The position numbers and the translations under genes are program-made. A stretch of 5,545 bases of DNA. Source: Nitrospirota bacterium (lineage in GTDB: Bacteria > Nitrospirota > Nitrospiria > Nitrospirales > UBA8639). Each line of letters opens with the position of its first letter. The stretch's first letter is position 1. Shown here one piece after another: positions 1 to 5,136 of this stretch. The notes under the pieces are model-generated. The model had not been told where the DNA came from, did not search any database, and saw nothing but the letters and a program-made list of their open reading frames with translations. The stretch lies in NCBI GenBank assembly GCA_003233615.1, contig QIMB01000388.1, positions 1-5,545 on the forward strand. The letters run 5' to 3'.

Positions 1-282
1 ATCACGATTGCCGAAATACGAGCCGGCATCAAAGGAAAAGAAGAGGAGCAGGCCTTCGAACAGTTCCTCTCTGTCATTCCCCTCTACGATGTGACTCGAA
101 CCATTGCTGAGATGGGAGGAGATTGGGTTCGGCAATTCGGCCGATCTCATTCAGTTGTGGTTCCGGATGCCTTGATCGCGGCTACTGCCGCAGCACACAA
201 CCTCGAGCTTAAGACCCTCAACACCAAACACTATCCAATGTTCAAAGACCTCAGGCCAGCCTACAAAAAGAGAAAATCCTAA
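1..282 (+). CDS. vapC: VapC-type PIN-domain toxin (endoribonuclease), 5' partial
   Basis: This is a toxin of the VapBC class, a Mg-dependent RNase normally neutralised by a VapB antitoxin encoded just upstream, outside the window. Reading frame 1 is open from the first base, so the gene enters from the left. An internal ATG at 91 is not the start. The 93 visible residues hold the later PIN motifs: TIAEIRAG with the second conserved acidic residue (E5), then VPDALIAATA with the third (D56), then the closing TLNTKHYPMF block typical of VapC (T-x-N-x-x-H-[FY]). The N-terminal part with the first catalytic Asp, roughly 40 residues by family length, is missing only because of the window edge. The tail is Lys-rich (KKRKS). 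No frameshift is visible, so the gene may be functional. The family is clear. RNA target and partner cannot be judged. Confidence 0.88.
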   Translation: MTIAEIRAGIKGKEEEQAFEQFLSVIPLYDVTRTIAEMGGDWVRQFGRSHSVVVPDALIAATAAAHNLELKTLNTKHYPMFKDLRPAYKKRKS

Positions 283-620
283 AAACACCCCGGCATTGCG
301 TTCAAGAAAGAGATGCCTATCAAACCTGAAATTCGATTACCCAGAGGCACTGCGATCATCCCCGTCATCAACTGAGAAGCCCTGTTCGGGTCGATAATAC
401 TTCCGACCTTCGGTTTGGGGTCATTGCTAGACTTTACATTCTCGCTATGGAAAGGGTCCGCTTCCCTTTCTATAAGTCTTAGACCGACCTTGCGATCGGT
501 ATTTAAGCGCTCGCCCCGCTTTCTTCACAGCTCTAAGAAATGCATCACTTCCACACGACAAGCTTTTTCGATATTTTGCAATTAAGGCAACAGATTGATT
601 TTAGGAGAAGTCGCTGAGGC
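283..620. other. gene-poor spacer between vapC and the PIN pseudogene
   Basis: No gene with a start, ribosome site and recognisable product is seen here. It contains a 10-bp-stem hairpin (447-473) and a weaker 5-bp hairpin (ACCGA 483-487 with TCGGT 496-500). It also holds a short direct repeat, CCGACCTT, at 403-410 and 484-491. A - strand frame is open for about 81 codons (279-524) but has no start codon near its 5' end and matches no family I recognise. Given the TA relics on both sides, it may be decayed accessory DNA. That is inference. Confidence 0.5.
447..473. repeat. inverted repeat / hairpin
   Basis: Arms GAAAGGG (450-456) and CCCTTTC (464-470) are perfect, around a 7-base loop. A G-T pair and two A-T pairs extend the stem to 10 bp (447-449 with 471-473). 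No T-run follows on either strand, so this is not a standard intrinsic terminator. It could still be the 3' end structure of the vapC transcript. Confidence 0.5.
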
Positions 621-630
621 TTAAGCCTCA
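615..630. repeat. 16-bp perfect palindrome
   Basis: TGAGGCTTAAGCCTCA equals its own reverse complement and has no loop. It spans the stop codon (621-623, - strand) of the PIN pseudogene. It could be a protein-binding site, part of a 3' structure or chance. No T-run follows it on either strand. Confidence 0.55.
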
Positions 631-918
631 AAGGGATTGACAATCGTCAGCCCCCTACATGTTCCCATTCGAGAGATCTTCGGAGTACACGGTCATCGCT
701 CCACTTCGACGTGCGGCTTCAAGAATGAGGGAATCCCAAAAGGACAGTTGATATTTGACTTTCGGATCAATCGCGCTCAACACGGACTGCTCATCATTGA
801 CCACGACATACCAGCACAGAGATCTTCAAGAATGGTGCGAGCCTTCCATCCATCAATTGAAAGACGGATAAAATTAGATCTGTCCACTGTTGCTGAACGT
901 ACTCACATCCTCTCATGA
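621..918 (-). pseudogene. degraded PIN-domain toxin (VapC-like), frameshifted and 5' truncated
   Basis: Read on the - strand and patched across frames, this stretch matches the C-terminal two thirds of a PIN-domain protein of the COG5573-like type. It gives an ARTILEDLC helix, then WYVVVNDEQSVLSAID, then the hallmark YQLSFWDSLILEAARRSGA, then VYSEDLSNGN, and finally GLTIVNPFEA followed by TAA (621-623). These blocks lie in three frame segments. One shift is near 813-814, where DLC is cut from WYVVV. A second is near 656-658, where an in-frame TAG follows NGNM and the family's closing xIVNPF continues in another frame. Further up, at about 905, there is an in-frame TGA. The N-terminal segment with the first catalytic Asp (DTN-type motif) is absent. 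In its place stands the promoter of the next TA operon. No antitoxin gene is visible beside it. Family assignment is confident; the 5' boundary is approximate. Confidence 0.8.
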
Positions 919-936
919 TCTTCAAACTAGGCTTGA

Positions 937-965
937 TTGACTTGTACGGCATTATGACGTACAAT
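937..965 (+). promoter_or_regulatory. sigma-70-type promoter of the DUF1778-GNAT operon
   Basis: A -35 box TTGACT (937-942) and a -10 box TACAAT (960-965) are separated by exactly 17 bases, close to consensus. The promoter lies 32 bases upstream of the antitoxin start codon, so a short leader carrying the AAGGAG ribosome site (985-990) is expected. Confidence 0.8.
942..964. promoter_or_regulatory. inverted-repeat operator overlapping the TA promoter
   Basis: TTGTACG (942-948) and CGTACAA (958-964) form a perfect 7-bp inverted repeat with a 9-base centre. The repeat starts in the last base of the -35 box and covers all but the last base of the -10 box. DUF1778 antitoxins are ribbon-helix-helix DNA-binding proteins that repress their own operon, so this is the likely binding site. 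The repeat is seen directly; its use as operator is inferred. Confidence 0.7.
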
Positions 966-997
966 TGTCATTAAGAAGTATATAAAGGAGTGCGTAT

Positions 998-1291
998 ATG
1001 AAATCTGAGATAGAAGCTCCCAAATCCGCTCGGTTCGAGGCCCGGATTACCACAGTCCAGAAATCATTGTTTCAGCGGGCAGCTGCTTTGAAAGGCCATC
1101 GGACATTAACAGAGTTCGTGATAACCAGCGCTCAGGAAAAAGCAGAAATGCTGATCCGTGAAAGTGAAGTCTTACGCCTCTCGAAGCAGGATCGGCAGAC
1201 GGTTGTTGAGGCGCTGCTTCACCCCCCGGCACCGAATAAAAAACTCAAGCAGGCAGGGGCACGTTTCAAAAAACTGTTCGACACTCGCTGA
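998..1291 (+). CDS. DUF1778 ribbon-helix-helix antitoxin (TacA-like)
   Basis: This 97-residue protein is the antitoxin of a DUF1778/GNAT pair. In characterised TacA-TacT systems the antitoxin dimer binds operator DNA through its N-terminus and wraps the acetyltransferase toxin with its C-terminus. Visible here are an N-terminal beta strand RFEARIT (12-18) and helices over about 19-32 (QKSLFQRAAALKG) and 36-53 (TLTEFVITSAQEKAEMLI), the usual DUF1778 pattern. A charged C-terminal region (about 55-97) follows and is the expected toxin-binding part. The start ATG has a good AAGGAG site seven bases upstream. The stop overlaps the toxin start by one base (TGATG), so the two genes form one operon. 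A near-consensus promoter and an inverted repeat lie directly upstream and suggest autorepression. The gene is intact. An in-silico shadow on the other strand is ignored. Confidence 0.92.
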   Translation: MKSEIEAPKSARFEARITTVQKSLFQRAAALKGHRTLTEFVITSAQEKAEMLIRESEVLRLSKQDRQTVVEALLHPPAPNKKLKQAGARFKKLFDTR

Positions 1292-1797
1292 TGCCCGCAC
1301 TGGTCACGGAGCCACTTGGCATTCAACATCTCCGCAAAGAATTCTCTTGCGGAGAAGATGTGTTAGATGTCTATCTCAAGCACTATGCCACGCAAGACCA
1401 AAAACGACGGGTTGCCGCCATCTTTGTCCTTCCCGATGATGATCTTACGGTGAAAGGCTATTATTCGCTTTCTTCAACAAACATCTCTTCTATCGACCTA
1501 CCCGAGAAACTGTTAAGGAAGTTACCTAAACATCCGCATCAACCAGCTACCTTATTAGGCCGCTTAGCGGTGGATCGCCGCAATCAGAAACAGGGAATTG
1601 GGGAAATCTTATTATTGGACGCCTTGCGTAGAAGTTACATCTTATCAGAACAAATTGGATCAATTGCGGTGGTGGTCGATGCACTCAACCGAAACGTGAG
1701 CGAGTTTTATAAGCAGTATGGGTTTATTCCGCTTTCTGATCAGTCCAAACTTTTCATGCCAATGAAAACTATTAAGCAATTGTTCAAGCAATTATGA
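1291..1797 (+). CDS. GNAT acetyltransferase toxin (TacT-like)
   Basis: This 168-residue GNAT-fold protein is the toxin of the pair. Known TacT-family toxins acetylate the amino group of charged aminoacyl-tRNAs with acetyl-CoA and so block translation. It shows the family opening (EFSCGEDVLDVYLKHYA, 17-33), a central GYYSLSS strand (57-62), and LLGRLAVDRRNQKQGIG (88-104) with the acetyl-CoA loop Q-x-x-G-x-G at 99-104. VVVDALN (127-133) and FYKQYGF (139-145) follow. Y140 is the likely catalytic tyrosine and Y143 an alternative. The protein closes with LFMPMKTI. Length is usual for the family and no key residue is lost. The C-terminus carries a small duplication (KQL-F-KQL). Its ATG lies inside the antitoxin stop and no purine-rich ribosome site precedes it, so translation probably depends on coupling to the antitoxin. 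tRNA specificity cannot be told from sequence. Confidence 0.92.
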   Translation: MPALVTEPLGIQHLRKEFSCGEDVLDVYLKHYATQDQKRRVAAIFVLPDDDLTVKGYYSLSSTNISSIDLPEKLLRKLPKHPHQPATLLGRLAVDRRNQKQGIGEILLLDALRRSYILSEQIGSIAVVVDALNRNVSEFYKQYGFIPLSDQSKLFMPMKTIKQLFKQL

Positions 1798-1888
1798 AGG
1801 CATCTCTCATCGGTTTTCTTGCTAATGCCCTGGCGACCTTACTACGAAGAATATAAAAGGTCCCTGACACTTCTAGACTCACAATTGA

Positions 1889-1921
1889 AGGAAACAAAGC
1901 AGGGAAATAACCCTACGGCTT
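1889..1921 (-). terminator. possible intrinsic terminator of rarA
   Basis: On the - strand, AAGC and AGGG (with a 3-base bulge) pair with CCCT and GCTT around a TTATTT loop (1897-1921). A T-rich tail, TGTTTC, follows. The stem includes the rarA stop codon. The bulge and the interrupted T-run make it weak. It sits where a terminator is expected, in the 115-base gap between the convergent toxin and rarA genes. No clear terminator for the toxin operon was found in the rest of this gap. Confidence 0.35.
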
Positions 1922-3196
1922 GTAGTACTGGCGGTCCTTTAGTTCTTTGGGAAGATGAGTTTGGTCCTTGGCACCCTTGGGATCATCATGGGCATAACGG
2001 TAGTTTCTCCCATAGTCGAGATCCTTCATCAGAGACGTCACGGCATTACGTAGATGTAGCGGAACGGGGAGATTGCCTTGTTCTTTGGCATCTTTTTTCG
2101 CCGCTAAGAGAGCCGCATAGGAGGCATTGCTTTTGGGAGCAGTGGCCAAATACGTCACTCCATGTGCCATGTTGATCTGTGCTTCAGGCAACCCTATGAC
2201 CTCCACTGCATGGAAGACCGCCGAGGCAATCAGCAGTCCTTGCGAATCTGCGTTGCCAATGTCTTCAGACGCAAAAATCATCATCCGTCTGGCTATGAAC
2301 TTGGGGTCTTCTCCACCTTCCAGCATTCGAGCCATCCAATACAGAGCCCCATCCGGATCAGAGTCCCGCATGCTTTTGATAAAGGCCGAAATCAGATTGT
2401 AATGCTCTTCCCCATCCCGATCGTAGCGTAAAGTCTTTTGCTTGAGGGCCTGTTCTACATGAGGCCTGTCGATGATGATTGGCTTCCCGGTTGCTGAATA
2501 TTGACTGGCGACAAATTCCAGCCCCGTTAACATAGACCGTGCATCACCATTTCCATACCCGATAAGGAGATTCTTGGCCGCTGCAGTGAGGGTGATTTGT
2601 AATGCGCCAAGTCCCTGTTTCGTATCCACAAGTGCGCAATCGAGGATGTGCTCCAGTGCTATATCATTCAGAGATTTGAGCACGACCACCATGGAGCGCG
2701 ACAACAACGGAGCAATGACTTCAAAGGAAGGATTTTGTGTGGTGGCACCAATGAGCGTAATATCTCCCCGTTCGACATAGGGCAAAAAGGCATCCTGTTG
2801 TGCTTTATTGAACCGATGAATTTCATCCACGAAGAGTAGCGTACGTTGTCCAGATACCCGTTGCCGTTGTTGAGCAGCCTTGAGTAGTCCACGCAACTCT
2901 GGCACTCCGCTTAGCACAGCTGAGAATGGCACGTAGATCGCTTGGGTCTTCTTAGCAATTAAATGGGCTAATGTCGTCTTTCCGGTTCCCGGTGGTCCCC
3001 ACAGAATAAGCGAAGGCACACGATCCTGTTCAATGGCTATCCGTAACGGTTGTCTCTCTGCCAGCACGTCTTCCTGACCTACAAAGTCCGAAAACTCCTG
3101 CGGTCTCATACGATCAGCCAACGGAACATGGCGAGTATCAGAAGGTTCCTGAACAGGGAAGAGGTCTTCTTGGGATTGTGACTCAAAAAATTCCAT
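1913..3196 (-). CDS. rarA: replication-associated recombination protein A (RarA/MgsA/YcaJ), AAA+ ATPase
   Basis: RarA is a cytosolic, tetrameric, clamp-loader-related ATPase that acts at stalled or gapped replication forks. Numbered from the chosen start (427 aa), it shows PLADRMRP and FVGQ (25-41), typical of the RarA N-terminus. Walker A GPPGTGKTT is at 67-75, Walker B LLFVDEIH at 120-127 and sensor 1 GATTQNPSF at 150-158. The arginine finger is R167 in LLSRS and sensor 2 is GDAR at 217-220. The C-terminal MgsA region follows (YDRDGEEHYNLISAFIKS, SEDIGNAD, NLPVPLHLRNA) and ends in the usual Tyr-Tyr-x-Pro. An in-frame GTG at 3232 would add 12 residues. I prefer the ATG at 3196 because the protein then starts MEFFESQSQEDLF, close to the family's MDLFE-type start, and because a possible promoter lies immediately upstream of 3232. 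The ribosome site at either start is weak. All catalytic residues are present. Confidence 0.95.
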   Translation of the reverse strand: MEFFESQSQEDLFPVQEPSDTRHVPLADRMRPQEFSDFVGQEDVLAERQPLRIAIEQDRVPSLILWGPPGTGKTTLAHLIAKKTQAIYVPFSAVLSGVPELRGLLKAAQQRQRVSGQRTLLFVDEIHRFNKAQQDAFLPYVERGDITLIGATTQNPSFEVIAPLLSRSMVVVLKSLNDIALEHILDCALVDTKQGLGALQITLTAAAKNLLIGYGNGDARSMLTGLEFVASQYSATGKPIIIDRPHVEQALKQKTLRYDRDGEEHYNLISAFIKSMRDSDPDGALYWMARMLEGGEDPKFIARRMMIFASEDIGNADSQGLLIASAVFHAVEVIGLPEAQINMAHGVTYLATAPKSNASYAALLAAKKDAKEQGNLPVPLHLRNAVTSLMKDLDYGRNYRYAHDDPKGAKDQTHLPKELKDRQYYKP

Positions 3197-3244
3197 ATGA
3201 ACTTCTACCAATCGCTTTCTCTCATACCTCACTCACCTCAGTAT

Positions 3245-3272
3245 GCTATAACCACCAGCCATACACCCGCAA
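3245..3272 (-). promoter_or_regulatory. possible rarA promoter
   Basis: On the - strand, TTGCGG (3267-3272) and TATAGC (3245-3250) stand 16 bases apart. Transcription would start near 3238, leaving about 40 bases of leader before the ATG at 3196 but almost none before the GTG at 3232. Both boxes are imperfect, so support is modest. Confidence 0.35.
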
Positions 3273-3340
3273 ATGAAACCAGGAGATTCTTTTTTGCGTC
3301 AACCGCACAGCAATACAAGATGCCGATGCAATAGGCAAAG

Positions 3341-3347
3341 AAGGAGG
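3341..3347 (+). promoter_or_regulatory. Shine-Dalgarno site deciding the hydrolase start
   Basis: AAGGAGG is a strong ribosome site. Two ATG codons follow back to back, at 3350 and 3353, with gaps of two and five bases. The five-base gap is in the normal range, so the second ATG is the better start. The first would add one Met. Confidence 0.7.
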
Positions 3348-3352
3348 GAATG

Positions 3353-4147
3353 ATGAAGACGGTAATCAAAGGAGTCACCGTCGGGTATACCGACCAGGGA
3401 CGAGGTACACCTTTAGTGTTTATCCATGCGTTTCCATTATCCAAGGCCATGTGGCAACCTCAAGTCGATGCCCTGGAAGACTTCTATCGTGTGATTACAA
3501 TCGACCTTCGAGGCCATGGAGAATCTGACACCGTGTTATGGAATGATACGTTGGACAACTATGCGGCCGATGTCATTGACCTGCTGGATGATCTTGGGAT
3601 TTCTCAAGCGATATTTATCGGCCTATCGATGGGTGGGTATGTGCTCTTTTCGATCTATCGAAATTATGCTAACCGAGTGAAAGCCATGGTCCTAGCAGAT
3701 ACCCGCGCCCAATCGGATAGTGAAGAAGGAAAGGCCGGACGACGTTCGATGGCTCAGATGGCTTTTAACGAAGGGGCGTCGGCCATTGCCGATTTGATGC
3801 TTCCGAAACTTCTGACCCCATCGACAATGAAACACCACCCTAAAATTGTGGAGCAGGTTCGGCAGATGATTCTTCACACTCCAACGGCCGGTATTATCGT
3901 AGATCTCATGGCCATGGCTGCACGACCAGATTCAACAGATCTTCTGAGAACAATTTCCTGTCCAACCTTGGTTATCGTCGGCGAAGAGGACCAAGCCGCC
4001 CCAGTTGCAGAATCCCAATACCTTACAAACCGAATTCCGAATTCCACGTTGGTCACAATCCCTGCCGCCGGGCATCTTTCGAATTACGAACAGCCAGCCG
4101 CCTTCAATCAAGCTTTGCAGACTTTCCTGGACAATCTAGAATCTTAA
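3353..4147 (+). CDS. alpha/beta-fold hydrolase, substrate unknown
   Basis: This is a 264-residue cytosolic serine hydrolase of the alpha/beta fold, with no signal peptide. The N-terminal strands lead to VFIHAFPLS (22-30), where the usual HG oxyanion motif reads HA, as in several lactonase/esterase-like members. DLRGHGES follows at 51-58. The nucleophile elbow GLSMGG (90-95) carries Ser92. A cap-like helical region spans about 120-200. Asp213 lies in VGEEDQAAP and His241 in AAGHLSNYE, which completes the triad. The overall layout resembles 3-oxoadipate enol-lactonase and BioH-like enzymes, but no pathway gene sits beside it, so the substrate is left open. It stands alone, divergent from rarA and convergent with folE. 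A clear -10/-35 pair was not identified. No frameshift or missing catalytic residue is seen. Confidence 0.9.
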   Translation: MKTVIKGVTVGYTDQGRGTPLVFIHAFPLSKAMWQPQVDALEDFYRVITIDLRGHGESDTVLWNDTLDNYAADVIDLLDDLGISQAIFIGLSMGGYVLFSIYRNYANRVKAMVLADTRAQSDSEEGKAGRRSMAQMAFNEGASAIADLMLPKLLTPSTMKHHPKIVEQVRQMILHTPTAGIIVDLMAMAARPDSTDLLRTISCPTLVIVGEEDQAAPVAESQYLTNRIPNSTLVTIPAAGHLSNYEQPAAFNQALQTFLDNLES

Positions 4148-4425
4148 CGGGCGGGGAATGAACACGAGGTTTTCAAATATACCGGACCTCAAAAAATAGG
4201 GGGACTGGAAAAGAGGAGAAATTCGGGACTCGTAGGTGGGTACCTTGCTCCACCCACCATGTACTTGATGATTCTTGACGAAATTTTGAAGGAGTTATGA
4301 GACCAGCGCATCCTGCGCCCCTGGCCCATCCGTGGGGAAAGAATAAATATGAAGGGGATTAAAGCTGATTTTTTGAAAAAGGTCAAGAAGCGAATGGTTT
4401 CTATTTGAATGAGGACGCGGGTGCC
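4148..4425. other. hairpin-rich intergenic region between convergent genes
   Basis: This gap separates the convergent hydrolase and folE genes. It holds several inverted repeats: GGTGGGT/ACCCACC (4235-4241 and 4252-4258, 10-base loop), GCGCA/TGCGC (4306-4310 and 4314-4318), CCCA/TGGG (4325-4328 and 4333-4336) and GAGGT/ACCTC (4166-4170 and 4186-4190). None is followed by a T-run in the direction expected for a terminator of either neighbour. No convincing gene was found. The longest - strand frame (4189-4386) matches no family I recognise and has neither a ribosome site nor a normal ATG. Confidence 0.5.
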
Positions 4426-5094
4426 CTAGTCAGCGTCAACTCCACGCTGACGAATCAGTTTGAGAAATTCATCACGAGTTTGTTGTTGTTTCCGAAACAC
4501 ACCCAACATTTCACTCGTGACCGCAATAGTGTTTTGCTTTTCGACTCCCCGCATACTCATACACAGATGTCGTGCTTCCATGACTACCCCTACCCCATGT
4601 GGATTGAGTTTTTCCTGAATGGTATGGGCGATCTGTACAGTTAATCGTTCTTGCACCTGTAAGCGGCGGCTGAACATGTCGACGATACGGGGCACTTTGC
4701 TCAATCCCACAACATGCTTCCGGGGGATATAGCCCACGTGACACTTCCCAAAAAACGGTAATAAATGATGTTCACACAAGCTATAAAAATCGATGTCTTT
4801 GACGATCACCATTTCGTCATATTGAATGGGAAAGAGTGCATCGTTGAGCAAGGTGTCGATATCTTGATGATGCCCTTGGGTTAAATAGATTAAGGCCTTG
4901 GCCATCCGTCTGGGCGTCTCCTGCAATCCATTTCGATCAGGATTCTCTCCGAGCTGACTGAGCAATGTCCGAACGGTACGCTCGATATCTGTGAGCGCTG
5001 CTGGCGTCTTGATCTCAAGCTGATCCGAATCCGCTATTTTTCGGGTATGCCGAGACTTGGACACAGATTTTGATTTTACTGATCGTGATTTCAT
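4426..5094 (-). CDS. folE: GTP cyclohydrolase I (FolE)
   Basis: FolE converts GTP to 7,8-dihydroneopterin triphosphate and formate, the entry step to folate, biopterin-type pterins and the queuosine precursor. The 222-residue protein equals E. coli FolE in length. Visible are GENPDRNGLQETPRRMAKAL (49-68), FYSLCEHHLLPFFGKCHVGY (103-122), VVGLSKVPRIVDMFSRRLQ (128-146), QERLTVQIA (148-156) and HLCMSMRGV (176-184). By alignment with E. coli the zinc ligands are C107, H110 and C178, so this is the zinc-dependent FolE1 type. The first 20 residues are Lys/Ser-rich (KSRSVKSKSVSKS) and unlike the conserved core, so they probably form a flexible tail. The ATG at 5094 has an AGGGAGA ribosome site a few bases upstream. 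It lies 42 bases after a PTPS/QueD-family gene on the same strand, probably one operon with the promoter outside the window. Confidence 0.96.
   Translation of the reverse strand: MKSRSVKSKSVSKSRHTRKIADSDQLEIKTPAALTDIERTVRTLLSQLGENPDRNGLQETPRRMAKALIYLTQGHHQDIDTLLNDALFPIQYDEMVIVKDIDFYSLCEHHLLPFFGKCHVGYIPRKHVVGLSKVPRIVDMFSRRLQVQERLTVQIAHTIQEKLNPHGVGVVMEARHLCMSMRGVEKQNTIAVTSEMLGVFRKQQQTRDEFLKLIRQRGVDAD
4429..4451 (-). repeat. hairpin at the folE 3' end
   Basis: GTCAGCGT (4429-4436) and ACGCTGAC (4444-4451) form a perfect 8-bp stem with a 7-base loop. It encodes the last residues of FolE and ends at the stop codon. There is no T-run after it, so it is either a non-canonical transcript end or an mRNA-stabilising structure. 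Chance is also possible. Confidence 0.5.
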
Positions 5095-5105
5095 ATCTCT
5101 CCCTG

Positions 5106-5123
5106 ATTTCCGGTTTAGGAAAT
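5106..5123 (-). repeat. small hairpin between the PTPS gene and folE
   Basis: ATTTCC and GGAAAT form a 6-bp stem with a 6-base loop in the 42-base gap, just upstream of the folE ribosome site. It could tune folE translation or mRNA processing. It is short and AT-rich, so chance is likely enough. Confidence 0.3.
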
Positions 5124-5136
5124 TATGCGTACAACG

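Noticed and set aside
637..918. + strand open frame of 93 codons
   Set aside because: It lies antisense to the PIN pseudogene, whose - strand translation matches a known family. The + strand product matches nothing and starts without a ribosome site.
283..1000. Integron cassette (attC) sites between TA genes
   Set aside because: No RYYYAAC/GTTRRRY core pair flanks the genes and no integrase is visible.
1819..2402. + strand open frames inside the rarA region
   Set aside because: They are antisense shadows of the well-supported rarA coding sequence.
3238..3450. - strand open frame between rarA and the hydrolase
   Set aside because: It has no recognisable product, overlaps the hydrolase 5' end and begins inside it. 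It is explained as a shadow plus intergenic DNA.
4166..4196. GAGGT/ACCTC stem followed by six A as a hydrolase terminator
   Set aside because: The run is of A on the + strand. On the - strand the T-run precedes the stem, so it fits neither direction, and the 15-base loop is large for a 5-bp stem.
4216..4264. tRNA-like T-arm around TTCG and a GGTGGG stem
   Set aside because: No acceptor or anticodon stems can be drawn and the T-loop pattern does not fit.
4297..4362. Short + strand frame of 21 codons preceded by AAGGAG
   Set aside because: The ribosome site is only two bases from the ATG, the product is a low-complexity Pro/Ala/His peptide, and it lies in the hairpin-rich gap with no promoter seen.
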